Shown here piece by piece: positions 1 to 12,838 of a stretch of 64,000 bases of DNA. The DNA lies in assembly GCF_042242105.1 (NCBI RefSeq), contig NC_092027.1, forward strand, positions 5,368,006-5,432,005, written 5' to 3'. Below the pieces are notes generated by a model, which was not told the DNA's origin, did no database searches, and saw only the letters and a program-made list of their open reading frames with translations. Position 1 is the first letter of the stretch. Every line of letters begins with the position of its first letter. The translations under genes were made by a program, and so were the position numbers. Source of the stretch: Pempheris klunzingeri. Taxonomy: Eukaryota; Chordata; Actinopteri; Acropomatiformes; Pempheridae.

Positions 1-929
1 GATAGACAGACGGCCAGACAGCTGACAAGATCTGTCATCATGGTTATGTTTGTATTATGTCTGGTCCTGAAGCGTAGGAACTGGCAAATATCGTGATGCT
101 GCTGAGGCTCGCTGACACTTTTTGACTGGGCTGGTGTTTACAGAGAAATGAGAAGGAGAGAAAAGAAAGTAACAAAGAATGATTTTCTCTCTAACTGTGG
201 CCTCAATTAAAGCCAGAATATGGTCCTGCTTCTACCTGCCTCACAGCCTTGTTCCTCTTGCAGCCACGACACAGTGGGCCGTGCCACAAAATGGCAGCAT
301 GTGCGTCAAACGGTCCATTCAAAAAGAGACGAAAGGAGGGGGCAGGAGGGGGGAGGGGCGGAGAGAAAAAAAAAACAAATGTCATGCAATGAAAACAGTA
401 AAAAGAGTCCAATCTGCTTTACAACAGTTTTACAGCACATCCTGGGCCGAGCCTCGCCGGCTGCCTGCAGACAAACCCTTTCTCATATCCGGCCTGCTCG
501 CTGCAGCCTCTCCAGCTCTCTGCCATCCTCACTGGCTGCTGCACTTCTAAACCACCACCCGCTTTGAGCTCTGTGTGACTGTAAACAAATGCAATTTTGC
601 ATTTCCTGTAGTCTAGACACAACTGCGGCAGAGCTGCAGTCTGTGGAGGAAAAGAAATGTTTGACCTGTGTAAAACAGCTGAAATCATAATAAGTGTTCA
701 TGAAGGCCACTAAAAGGGAATAATACTGATAAAACCGTAGTGATTTCCATTATTACACTGATATCAGTCACAAAGGAGGAGATGTAGATAAAGGAAGTCG
801 ACAAGTTGGAGAACAGATAAATGAGTTCAAACAAACAACTTAAAAATCTGTTTTGTTCCTTTACAATTTCCTAAAACAGCCATAAAAGTTCCTGTGACCC
901 CTCTTCCCCGACCCCCCCCCCAATCGTGT

Positions 930-1270
930 AAGTCTTTAAAACCTTTAATCCTTGAAAAATGCATAAAAATCCTTCAATATCTTAAATATTTCCTTAAAAA
1001 CTCAATCTCTGCAAGTCTTAAATCTCTCAAACCAACAAATCTTTAATAACAAAATTAGAAACAAACAACTATAAATCTTAAAAATCTATTTAAAAAAGAG
1101 AAAATGCTTAATCTACTCCTTCAAAAACCTTAAAGTCGTGAAACGTCTGCCAAACCCTTGAAAATCCACTCACTCATGAAAACCATGAGATTTAGATGAA
1201 AGCCCCAAATATGCAATCAAGTGGTTCAAGAATGAACCAAGATCCTTCAAAATCCTGAATCTTTTACACA
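930..1270. repeat. Degenerate tandem array, CCTTGAAAATC-like unit
   Basis: Variants of CCTTAAAA, CCTTGAAAA, AAATCCTT and AAATCTT recur every 10-20 bases across this stretch, too diverged for an exact period. It looks like an old minisatellite. No coding potential. Confidence 0.4.
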
Positions 1271-1779
1271 TTAAACCGCTCTTACTTCCATAGAATTACC
1301 CTGGCCTTTTACATTATGTACTGTACTGCATACTGAACTGTATTCCTGCCTTTTCTTTTTCCCATATTTGAACAGCGAGCGTCTTTCTTTTGAAGTGCAA
1401 CCTGTGTAATTTGTCCCACTGCTGCAGAGACAGTCGGCTCTGTTCTGCTGCGCAGCCAAACGAGAACGAATCAAAGAGCCTTTGGAGAGATGATCATTGA
1501 TTTAATCACATCATCAACTGCAGCCACTTCAGGGCCAAAGTAGCTAATCCATAACCAGCCAAACAGAATCACGCCAATGCTGCAATCATAGCTAAATGGG
1601 GATCAGGAGGTGTCGTGCAGGATATCAGCTTCTATCACACTCAGATGCGTTATGAAGTGTTTCGGTATCGATCAGGGATAACAACTACATGTCCATCGAC
1701 CACATAAGACATAACTGTATCGACAAGAGAATTAGAGGGATAATTGTTCCTCTGTCATCTAACTCTAACATGAATGTCC

Positions 1780-1782
<3 letters not shown>

Positions 1783-1814
<32 letters not shown>
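1783..1814. repeat. (TG)n microsatellite
   Basis: About 16 uninterrupted TG units. Confidence 0.95.
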
Positions 1815-1818
<4 letters not shown>

Positions 1819-2029
1819 AGTTGTCTGTACAAAGACAGACACAAGGACTTTCTTGATGTTAAGGTGTTATCTGTTGTCAGCGAGCATGTTATTTCCTTTT
1901 AAACTGAATAAAAATAGTCTTTATATATCAACGTATGTCAGACAACCAAATTAAAATGTTTTTTATTATTTGTATGCTGATTATGTGCATAACTGAATAT
2001 TAGGTGCCATTCTGGTGTTATTTTTAGAG

Positions 2030-2170
2030 TTAAATGGTGGAAGAAGCACTCAGATCCTTAACTTGAGTAAACCAATACATTCATGTGAAAACACAAGTCA
2101 AAGTTTTATCACTAAAATACTCCTAAAGTACCAAAAGTAAAGAAAAATGACACCTGTGACTGACATATTA
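2030..2170. repeat. Dispersed teleost repeat (CTCAGATCCTTAACTTGAGTAA type)
   Basis: The opening GTGGAAGAAGCACTCAGATC and the following AAGTA-rich text resemble a short repeat common in fish genomes. Its reverse complement appears at 62370-62530 (GATCTGAATACTTTCTCCAC). Related fragments lie near 12120-12260 and 18690-18740. The family name is not assigned. Confidence 0.55.
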
Positions 2171-5100
2171 TCCCGTGTGAAGCTTATTAAACTGTTAATA
2201 TTGACGCATCAGTGTACACATAGCATGTTACTGCTGTAGCTGGTGGTGGAGCTCATTCTAACCAGTTCAGAAACAGTATTTTAGTTTTATTTTAGTCCAG
2301 TGGTTCCCAAACGAGGGGTCAGGCCCCCCAAAGGGTCACAAGATAAAATTTGAGGATGTCATGAGAACAAAAGAAGAAAAAACAAAGTTGAATTGTTTTT
2401 TTTTGGAACTTTTCTCTGATCTCTAATTTTTGTTTTTCTTGTGACATATTTTACTAATTTCAGCTCTTCGGGGAGTTTAGAGGTGACGTGTCGTTTTGGT
2501 CGACCTGCTAACAACTTGAAACGTGACAAGGGGCCTGAAGTAGACGGAATGATTAGTTTAATCTGTGTGGTCACATTTCACAAACGTATCGTATGATTTT
2601 TATGTAAAATGTTGATCTGAAAGTGAACTTTAAGACGTATAAAGCAGAAGAAGCAGACGAAGGACAGTAGTGGACTAAATGTAAATGTGCAAAATAGAAC
2701 AAATGTGAAATCAGAGTATTTTCTTGAGTTGCTTCCCCGAAGCTCATTTCAAATTTAAAGTGCCAATTGTTTTTGCTGTCATTAGATTTTAAAGAGTCTC
2801 ATCCGTTTCTCAGGACGTTTAACACAACGAAATCATGAGGAGAAAATGAAAGGAAGGGCATTTTTTCTAAAAAAAAAAAAAAGGAGGCTACTTCCTTTTT
2901 ATCTGATATCTGGGCAGAAAAGACTTCTTTCGTTCCTCCTCTTGGGTGAAAAATACAGCCCTGGGAAAGCTTTGGGTTATTATTGGATGTCCACTCTAAA
3001 AGTATTTCCAAACAATCCAATGTTGTGCTCTAATAGAAATCTATGAATGCTTCTCAGGGGCAGAGGACAAAGCTACGGCGGGGCTGTACATCTGTGAGTT
3101 TAGAAACAAAGCTTTGTTTGTGAGCCTCAATCACTTGTGCTCATGAAAGCAGACACTTACTTGAAAAACTTTCTTTTTCTTTCAGGGGAGGGGGGGGCAA
3201 CACTCTAAACCTACATCCTGGTATAAATTTGCAAAACGCAATACAGGCCTGATTGTGTGTGGAGTAGACGCAGGATGCATACAAATAGAATCCCTTCTGA
3301 AATGTCCCCTTCCCTGCATGGCTCAGTGGCTAATGTACAATAAATCAACAAAAGGGGGCTTTAATACCAGCAACGGGCAGGTCCAGGGTACTGTTATTTT
3401 ATCTTTTTACAGTATTTAATTGGAAGTTTTCCCTGAAACATTACACCGTGCTTTCAAATGACTTTGCCCAAATCTAAGAGGAGATTGATAAGAATTTCTC
3501 TCCCTTCCTCCCCCTCTCTCCCTCCTCTCTTAAAGTTTTTTTTTTTTCCACCCCTTCGCCTTTCAGGAGAGAGCAAGTTTTTGCCGAAGGGAGACTAAAG
3601 TTACAAGTGTGTGGCATTTTGTGGAGGGAGAATGAAATTGGAGGCTTGGAGGGACGGATAAGGACAGGCTGGGAAAAAGGGAAGTTGGCAGTGGTAGCGG
3701 GTCAACAGCGCGCCTCAGAGCCTTACCCACTGCACCAGGTGTCCACTTAATTCAAATGATACTATTATTCATAGACAGAGGAAGAGTATTGAAACGACCC
3801 CCCCCTCCAAATCATTTGCAACTGAATACAGATATAATCCTGGAAATATAAGTCTCCATTAAGGCTATCCCATTTAGCAAACAAGGCTCCCATTGTGCAA
3901 CATGTTGTGTGTATAAATCACAGTCTGAGAGAGAGAGAGAGAAAAAAAGGCGAGGGAGAAAGTAAAACATTCAGTCCAAGATGAGATTTGAGAATGTCAC
4001 TCAGTCACACATGACAATTAGGAGTGTGTTTAACTTTCTGATTTTATGCTCAGGCTCCATTTTATTCATTATTTTATTCCTTTTAGGGGAAGAACAGTAA
4101 ATAAACAAAAGAATGAAAAGAATAATTTCACGTCTGCGCATAATTTGGAAAGAGCAACAAAATGTGCTTTAATATCATGTGTGTTAAAGCAAAGATAAAA
4201 TTATAAGTAAGATCTTCTTTGTCTCGGCTCTGATTTCTTTGGCCAGTCAGCTTCTGTCATAAATGAAATATGCACTCTAAAATTGTCTGAATGCTCTTAT
4301 TAGATATATTTTATATATTCAGGATGAAAACCTTAAATCCTGGAAACATCAACACTCCAGGAGCCGAGAAAAAACGCCTTCATTTGTTCACTGACAGTAA
4401 CAGAGAAAACCAAAACAGAAAATGTGTTTTAAAGAGTCCCTGAAGGCCTAAAAGCCACAAGACTCCATCAAATCAAAAAAGACAAAGATTAGTCTTTATT
4501 ATCAATAAAGAATAGTATTTTAGCCAACAGGATGTTGTAAGGTTAAAACATATTGTGCAAAACACTGAATTTCATTTTATTATATTAGAAAAGTATCAAG
4601 TTTTGAGCCTAAATCAGTTTTTCATCAGGCACAGATGCATCAAAAGGGTCTGAAAAAGAGGAACCTTTTCTAAAATGATAAATTAAAGCTAAATTAAAAA
4701 AAGTAACAGGCAAGTCATTAAGAAACAGACACATATTTTACTAACTCCTGTGTTCACTGGTATTACTGTGAATAATGTGCAGAAGCTCTGGACTCAGTCG
4801 GCCCATTTTGATGTCAAAAGTGAAATCTGATCCTAAAAAACGTCGAGCCAAGATCTAATCTACAAGTTATAATGACAATGTTGTAGTTATGTAGTCAAAT
4901 TAAATAAAACTGATCAATCAATTTTAATATGTTAAAATACAAAGAGAATACATTGCTTTTAATCTACTTCAATCTTTTTTGGCATCATTCAAAGAAAAAC
5001 AAAACGTCTTTTTGTTCAGTATTTATATTTGAGGCCTTAATTTTATTCACCTTTGCGCCTTCACTCTTGTCAGAGTTATAAAGTCAACATTTTTCCCCCT

Positions 5101-7555
5101 ACAGCTGCAGAGACCCACTTAACAACACAAAAAATACATCACCTAACCAACAACTGATTCCCAGGCGCCTAAAAAACGATAATTAGTTTCCGTTCCCAGT
5201 AAAAGAAAAAGGACCAAAACAGCTTTAGGACCACAAACCCTCCTGGATCTCGTGCTGCTCGGTACAGTACAGACACCAGGAGTTCATCTTCGGTCAGTGG
5301 ATCAATATAATCCTTCAGAGAAACGTGTGATGGACCGGTGCAATCATGCCAAACAATGGCCACACACAGGTCTATTCCCCCCACACAGAAACTCAGAGGT
5401 GAAAAGAGCAGCTACTTTATAAAAGCAGACAATATCAGGCTCCTGATAACCTTTTCTCTCGTTTGATTTCAGCGACCGCAGGAGAAGAAGTTTCACCGAC
5501 AGTTCAATCCCCGACTCGCTGGTCTAAATATCCAATGAGCCCAGCTTACTTTGACAGACACCTCAAAGGAACGCACATGCTGGAGGATGAAGCAGTGCTC
5601 CTCCTTTTTAAACTTAATAATGAGACGAACTGTAGCGCTGCAGTCTGACTTGAACATCTTTATCAACTTTATCATTTGGTTTTTACTATTGACTCTTTTT
5701 AAAATAAAAATCAGCTTTTTTTGTCACTTCATGTTTTACAAAATGACTAATAACCATCAGGACACACAGAGTTGGCAGTTACAGTTTAGACAAAGTGAAA
5801 AGGTTTGCCCTCTGCAGACTTCTCAAAAAGTCACTTCAGATATGTGTAGTCAAAGTAAACAGACCCATAATATCAGAAATATTCCTCTACGGTGACAAAC
5901 TATGGATTTACTGTAAGAAATTCTTTAAATTTGAGCGTACATCCAATTTTTATTCTAATTCTAATCTTGTCTGTGCAGGATTAGAGCTTGTTCCAATTAT
6001 CGAAAGATCATCTCACACTGACAATTTGTCGTCTTTTGATTTCTGTCTTTTATTTTGTGCACAGCTGAAACGATTGATCAATGATTAACAAAAATGTTGA
6101 TAGCTAAGTAACTGTTTAAATCAACGATTAAACGAAACAAGTCGAATATCGTTTTGTTCCACCATCCAACTCAAATATGAGACATTTTATTTGTTCCTCT
6201 GACTTAAATCATTGTAAACTGAATATGTTGGACAGCTGATTGAACATCATCAGGAAACTAATTTGTTCGCAGTGAGTTTGCTTAAATAAAGGTTTAATCC
6301 GTCAATCATTCAGTCACCTCAGCTCAGATACAGTTCCCCACTCGTACGTCACTCATAAGCCAAAGAAATTTGTGTAAAAATTCTTACATCAGATTAACAT
6401 GAACAAGCTTGTCGTATGTCTACAATATCTTTACAGCGACGACATAAATCCATATGAATTCCTCATTCAGTTTGGTCTTTTCATTATCAGTTTTCCAGAC
6501 CTCTCTGTGTCTCTGTCTCCGTCTCTCTGTCTCTAAGCTGAAGTTCCCATGACCCGTCACAATACAGTGATGATGTATTCAAGCAGTGATGTATGAAATT
6601 CGGGCAAATAAAAACCTTTGTCCTCCCACACTGGCTAATTATTTGACAGATTGGAGCCCTGTTGTGTGTGGATACTGTGAAGGAGCCCTCCGCTGCCCAT
6701 CCCCCACCCAATAAAGAGGCCACTTGCAGAAAAAAATTCCTCTATAGCCACCCTTTTCTATTCTTTGTTAGAAGATTACATTTTTTCACCACATTTTGGA
6801 ATGACAAAATGGGGGAGAACTGTGGGTTTTTTGGAGGGGGACCCTGTGTGCTCAGGCAGTGACAGAGGGGGCCAGGACAGCAGTCAGTGGCAGTTTAAAA
6901 AGATTTTCTCAAGCAGAAATATTTAATCTTCTCAGGGAAAATAAAGCAGAGAAAAAACAGAGGACAAAAAGAAGCTAATCATCCACAGGTCTCCCCCCGC
7001 CGCCCCCCCCACACTGCCTCCTTCCCTCCCCATATAAAAAACAAAAAAAAAAAATAGAGAGAAAAAGGTGATGTAAGATTGATAGAATAAATCTGCATGT
7101 ATAATTATAAATTATTCCCACATTTGGGTGCTGTTTCTCCATTCGCAGGGCAGTTTTTCTTGCTTGACTGTTAATTGTTTTATGCAGGTTTTCCAGTGAA
7201 AAAGTTCAGACTTTAGCGAAGGAAGATGGTGTTTCACTTACAGTATAACTCTTTCTCTGTGCTCAGTCTTCTGTATTTTCTCTGTTTCTCCAGCTTCTCT
7301 CTCCAAACAGGACTCAGTGAGTTCCCGGGCAGACTTTAGTGCAGCTAATTAGCAAAGCTGGAAGCTTCCAATTACTCTGCTGAGTTCTGTTTGTTTCATT
7401 TGTATGTTTAGCAGAAGCGTAATTATATGCACATCCCATGCAGGTGCAAGGCTGTTGGAAAACAGTGCTGACGAGAGGAGTAACAGCCGTGCACTTCTTC
7501 TAGTCAAAGTGTTTCTCACACGGTTACAACAGACACAAACTAAGCATTTTATAGG

Positions 7556-7601
7556 ATTTCTTTCTTTCTTTCTTTCTTTTTTCTTTTTTCTTTCTTTCTT
7601 G
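7556..7601. repeat. (TTTC)n microsatellite
   Basis: Interrupted TTTC/CTTT repeats. Confidence 0.85.
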
Positions 7602-9059
7602 ACAAAGCAAAAAAATCACTTGAAGTTATAACGTAACACTACACTCAACATGTCATAACAGTGTTTGTTTTAATGGATCAAATAACAATAATTTTATATT
7701 AAGAGACTCAGTAAATGTTCGTTTATCAATTGATTGATTGATTGATTTAATATTTGCATTTTAAATCCCTTAAACCTCAACTGCATTAACAACTTTGTGT
7801 GCTAGCCACTTTAGCCAAACTAACATGCTAACATAAGCCAAAGTGTGATGCATTTAGTCATCTAAAGTTTTGTTAAGTGACTTTTATTAAGTGACTATCT
7901 GTGAGTCAATGAACACTTTTATACTCAGGTAAATGCTCTTTTCATTCTTTTATTCAAGTAAAAGTTTAGTTTCAGACATTTTTGGTGCTCCTTCCATCTG
8001 AGTTCATTAGCTCATATTATATTATCGTTCCACTTCTTTTCTTGTTTTGTGTTTTGTTTTACTGTCTTGTGACTTCAGATCTGGAGCCAGAACACAAACT
8101 GGCATCATACATCACACCCTCTCTGTGACTAATATCACAGGCTCCACTTTTGGACACAACCTTGATGTTGTGGTCCTGAAGCTACCAGAGTTTATCCTCT
8201 TGGCATCTGGCTGCGAGGTAGCGGGGACTGAGAGAAAGCATCTGTGGGGTCTTGTCCTCCCCCCCTCATGGAGCCCAGGCTGGAGGAACCCTTGGCACAG
8301 GCCCAGTGACGAGGTGGCTGGAGTATTAACCGCACAACTTCCCCCACGTAGAAGGTTAAAACCCTTTCACAGCTTCCTCCCTCCCTCCCTCAGCAGCAGC
8401 AGCTCAGAACATATGCTCTTTAAAAACATATGGTCAGCAACAAAACTTCAACTCTTCCAACAATGAAAACACTGAAAAAGCTCACTTTGAACAAAAAGTG
8501 GTGAATGTAAGGATACTTTTTTCTACAAATTAAAAGCGATTAGAGAATGTGATGCCAAGCTGTGGTGATTTATCACGCACATATTGTCCCAATTAGCACA
8601 ATTATGGCGATGGCGCAGGCTGCTTGACCTTCTGGTACATCCTCATTTGTATCATGTCAAGGAAAAAACAGCTCCTAAATCACTGCTCCTCACTCCCTGG
8701 TCAAATCACTGCACACTATTTAAATCTGTGATCCCAAAGACACAGAAAGAGACACAGTTAAGAGTGAACTTTCCAAAAAAGTGTAAAATAAAATGGAACA
8801 GCAATAATAGTGATAATAATTAAGAGAATAAGAGATACATCATATCATTTGCAGATAAAAGAATCTTATTTTGAAATTTTCACTACCACCTCCAGTTTAA
8901 AAAAATCATATTGTCAGTAAATATCAGACTTTAGTCCACACAGAAAATACTATTAATCAACTTCAATATTTGTTAGCTACCAAACAATAGATTGCAGTAA
9001 AGTGAGACATTTGGTGTTACAACTAAATTTCGGAGTTTGAAAAGATTTTATAAAAGTCA

Positions 9060-9800
9060 CAAGCATTGCATTAAAAAGTAGATACAAAGACATGGAAATA
9101 CTGGAAGATACAGAGCAGATATAATATGAAAAGCTGATACAAAATCAATAAAAAAAAGTAAGTAAAAAGTAAAAATACACACAGTAGAAGCAGCAGAAGT
9201 AAAACTAGATAGGAAGTGGAAAGTAGATACAAAACAGTAAGATGTAAATACGAAAAAGTACACACAAAATCAATTCATAGGAGAAAATAGATACATAACT
9301 GGTAAAAAGCAGAAGTAACTTCAAAATGGATTCAAAAGTACAGATAGTATATACAACATGTAGAGTAGATACAAACAAGCACATTAAAAAAGTTTACATT
9401 TCACATTTTAAACTCAAAATCAATACAGTTAACAATTATTATTACAGTAAACAAAATAGAGGCTAAGTACAAACTAGATCAAAAGTGGAATGTAAACACA
9501 AAATTTATTTAGAACTGAGGAAGAATAGATACAAAACATGTTGACAAGAAACCTTAAACCCTGAAATAAATACAAAGTGCATACAGCAGGAAGCAGATAC
9601 AAAAGTAGAATATAGATACAAAGTAGAAAGTAAATGAAAAATAGATATAAAATAGACAAATACAAAATAGAGTAGTAAAAGCAAAGTACAAAGTAGATCA
9701 AATGCAGAAATTAGACACAAAATTGATTCAACATGGATATAAAATAGGTAAAAAATAGATTTAAAAAGTAGAAAGCAGATATAAAAAACAGATAAGAAAA
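9060..9800. repeat. Degenerate A-rich tandem array, AGTAGATACAAA-like unit
   Basis: AGTAGATACAAA, AATAGATACAAAA, AGCAGATACAAAAGT and similar strings recur dozens of times at irregular 12-20 base spacing over about 740 bases. The strand is strongly A-rich with few C residues. The minus-strand ORFs here (runs of Tyr, Phe, Leu and Ile) are by-products of this composition, not genes. It ends just before a GT microsatellite. Confidence 0.7.
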
Positions 9801-9901
9801 GAAGAAGTAACTGGTAGATAAAGTTTCCAGAAGAGCGTTTGATTTGCGTCTTGATGAGACACTGAGTAAAAGAAGCTACTGTGTGGGAAAAGTGATAGTC
9901 C

Positions 9902-9902
<1 letters not shown>

Positions 9903-9952
<50 letters not shown>
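9903..9952. repeat. (GT)n microsatellite
   Basis: About 25 uninterrupted GT units. Confidence 0.95.
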
Positions 9953-9953
<1 letters not shown>

Positions 9954-10549
9954 GTGATGACTCTGTTGACTGCAGGAACAGAAAGATCAGCAGAGACAAT
10001 GACACTCCTCCGGCCCGCCCGTGTATTGTGAAATGAATCTCTGGATGTTTTGTTTTGGCTAATGGCTGATGTGTCAGCTCGTATGTCTGTGTCACACCAC
10101 TGGCCAAGGCGGCCTCCCGGCAGGGCTTTCTGGGCGTGAGTGTGGTGGTAACAGAGAGTTTGGAGCTGGGCAGTTTTTTTGGGGGGGTCAGGCTTCGAAG
10201 GGAGCACATGGAAATGAGACCCATTCATCCCTCTACCCATAACCCCCCCGATTGGCATATGGCATGGCATTGTCCTTGGCCGCTGAGCCAGAAGTGATGC
10301 AATTTGTTGGCATGTCCTGTCATTTCACAAACTACCCATCCCATTGAGGGCTCCAGAAAACAACAACAGAAGACATGGAAGGGCAGCCAACAGCTCAGCT
10401 TCTGCGGACGCCCTGCCAAACTTATTCAAGAGGGAAATGAAAAATAACTGCAGTTCAAAGACTCAAACCTTTACCAAGATTAATCTAGATTTTTACATTA
10501 GTTCCATAAAATTAAAACATGCTTGTAGAAATTTTGCAACTTGATGTTT

Positions 10550-11370
10550 GTTGAAACACTGAAACTGTTGAAGTTGCTGTTAAAGTGGCAGCTGAATTAG
10601 AAACACTAATGGCAGTAAAGTGGAAAGTGCTGAAAGAAGGAGATGTTTCAGCGCTGAAAGGAGCTGAAATGTCACAGAAAATGTAGGTGATAAATTAAGT
10701 CCTGAAAGAAATCAGTGTCAGTTCAAGAGCTGAGATCTGTGAAATGTTTGAAATGTCCAAACGGTTCTCGTTTCCAGGTCGTCAAATATCGTCACCAACC
10801 CTTTAACTTATCATATTTTCCTAAACCAAACCAAGTGGTTTTGGTTTGAAAACGTCGACTAAGTGTTTATGACTGTTACCATGAATCGAAGGTCCAGTTT
10901 GCCCGTGGTAATGACCAGTGTGTCTCATAGTGTGTGAATGAGAAAATGGGTGAGGAAAGTAACAGACGCAGAGACAAAGTTGAGGTATTTGATGACGTGG
11001 AAATGAGAACTGACTGAAATATCAGGAGAAGTGACAGAGATGCAGTTTCAGTGAAATTTCATTCGAGAGCAGTGAATGAAATCAGTGCTGAGTGAAGAAG
11101 AGGAACCGGCTGAAATAAAAGTGAAGAAAGTGGAGCTCGCCCACTGAGAGGAGTTGAAAGTGTTCGAATTGTCAGGTGAAGTGCAAGAACTGAAAGGAAC
11201 TGAAGTGTCAGTTGAGGACAGGGATTATTACAGTCAACGTTTCAGCTGATGAGAAAATGGTCAAAGCAGTCGAACTGTCGTTTGAAAAGTGGGAGATGAA
11301 AGCAGCTGAAGTGTAAATGTTCAACTAGTTGAATTATCAGGAAAATAAAGCAAAACCTCAGGTTGAAACA
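10550..11370. repeat. Degenerate tandem array, GCTGAAATGTCAGTTGAA-like unit
   Basis: GAACTGTCAG, GAAGTGTCAGTTGA, GAATTGTCAGGTGAA, AGCTGAAATGTCA and AAAGTGCTGAAAG recur over about 800 bases, with apparent spacing of 20-45 bases. The phase drifts and stop codons occur in all frames, so it is not a coding repeat. It is probably an old diverged minisatellite. Confidence 0.55.
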
Positions 11371-12297
11371 TTCAAACATTATGAGTATCTGTTTAGGTTT
11401 AGTTGATGGTTATTTGCTTCCAGTCTCTTTTTCCCAAACATGAAATAAAGTAATGAATGCGACATACAGTCGAGATGACGGGATCATAAAAAAAGTCTTT
11501 TTCTTTCTCACTTTGAGCCGAGGCTTGACCCCAAGCTGTCCAATGTTTAATTAACTCTCACAGACTTGACGGGGGGAGGAGGCAAAATCTTCAAAGAATA
11601 TGACCACTGCTTTGTGAAACATCAAATCCAGCTCCAGATCCTATTGTGCAGAGTTTGCTCATAGTTGACCTCACCTTCTGTTGGGATATCCTGTTGAAAG
11701 ACACGGCCGGCTCAGACCGCCCAGACAAAGAGGATTTCCCTCCAGGGAAACTCTGAGCCGTCAGTGGGAGATGCTGCCGCTGCTGACGCTGTTGTCATGT
11801 GTCTGATCTGTTACTTATAAAGACACAGGCCTGAAAAGGATCCATGGAGAGATGTGTTGTTGTTTTTTTTTCCTTTCGTACATTTGGCTGAAAATCTGTC
11901 ATCCCCGCAGAGAGGCTCCCATTGTTGCCTCTGAAGTGGCATCCATCCTTTCATTTAACCCACAAACATCAATTTGCCTTTTTCTGACAGCAAATCTTTT
12001 ACAGACATTTGAATCTTGCTTAAAACTACATTAGTTACTAAATGAATCAAAGACAATGTTCATTTCTCTTGTGGAGAAAGAAAGTGAGGAGTTTTCTTCT
12101 CACTCAACATGTTACATTTAATCAGTTACATGCACTTGAGTATTTGTATAATTCATAAATTGTACTTCTAAGAGTTGTTGTTTCACAGAATACTTTTTAT
12201 TCAAGTACTTTTGCTCTAGAATATTTGTACTTCTACTCCGTTACATCGTTTTACACACTTTTCCCACATTTAAGGCGTAAGGTGTGTGTGGTGGAGC

Positions 12298-12301
<4 letters not shown>

Positions 12302-12330
<29 letters not shown>
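12302..12330. repeat. (GA)n microsatellite
   Basis: About 14 GA units. Confidence 0.95.
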
Positions 12331-12333
<3 letters not shown>

Positions 12334-12454
12334 GCAGCAGAAACGTTTAGGATGCAGAATAAAAGCTGAAGCGTGTGTTATTTAGCTGGCAGCTGCAGTG
12401 AAGCCCTGAAGTATGAATCAACTTTGGCGCTGTAGGAAAACAAACATCTCCCCT

Positions 12455-12456
<2 letters not shown>

Positions 12457-12513
<57 letters not shown>
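12457..12513. repeat. (AC)n microsatellite
   Basis: About 28 uninterrupted AC units. Confidence 0.95.
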
Positions 12514-12515
<2 letters not shown>

Positions 12516-12635
12516 GCCTCCAAATCTTTTTGAGGATCCAGTAAATGCTACAAGTATTTTTTTATTGTTTCATTTTAAGAGATGAATCAGTGCTTAAAAT
12601 CACATACTGACATACGTCATGTGTCTGTTCTGTAC

Positions 12636-12838
12636 ATTCAATTCAATTCAATTCAATTCAATTTTATTTGTATAGCCCAATATCACAACAGAGTGTCTCA
12701 TAGTGCTTTACAAAGTTCACTGAAATAAACAAGTGTAAGCGAACAAACAATCTAATAAAGAGTCCAGCAGTCGATGAGGCCAGTGGATCAGTCCGATGGA
12801 TCAGTCCGAGGCATCACCTGCCCTTTATGACCCTCCTA
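12636..12838 (-). mobile_element. Truncated retroelement 3' end with (TTGAA)n tail, copy 1
   Basis: On the minus strand the element runs into GGGCTATACAAATAAAATTGAA and a (TTGAA)n tail, a layout typical of truncated fish LINE or LINE-dependent SINE 3' ends. The same sequence occurs at 34434-34608, nearly identical over about 170 bases, which shows it is a dispersed family. Copy 1 has an extra internal duplication (GATGGATCAGTCCGA). No ORF remains. Confidence 0.7.

Larger units (their letters stand above)
1..9055. other. Gene-free interval
   Basis: No ORF here resembles a protein I know and none has supporting splice structure. Contents: a degenerate CCTTGAAAATC-like array (930-1270), a TG microsatellite (1783-1814), a dispersed-repeat fragment (2030-2170) and a TTTC run (7556-7601). 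Several repeat-free AT-rich stretches (about 3280-3480, 3690-3850, 6580-6720, 7060-7190, 8500-8640) could be regulatory. The rest shows nothing I can name. Confidence 0.6.

Noticed and set aside
8047-8466. 139-codon plus-strand ORF
   Set aside because: No recognisable domain and no splice or promoter context; the length fits chance.
9505-10224. 239-codon minus-strand ORF with hydrophobic residues
   Set aside because: It reads through the GT microsatellite and the A-rich degenerate array; the Tyr/Phe/Leu richness comes from base composition and there is no family resemblance.
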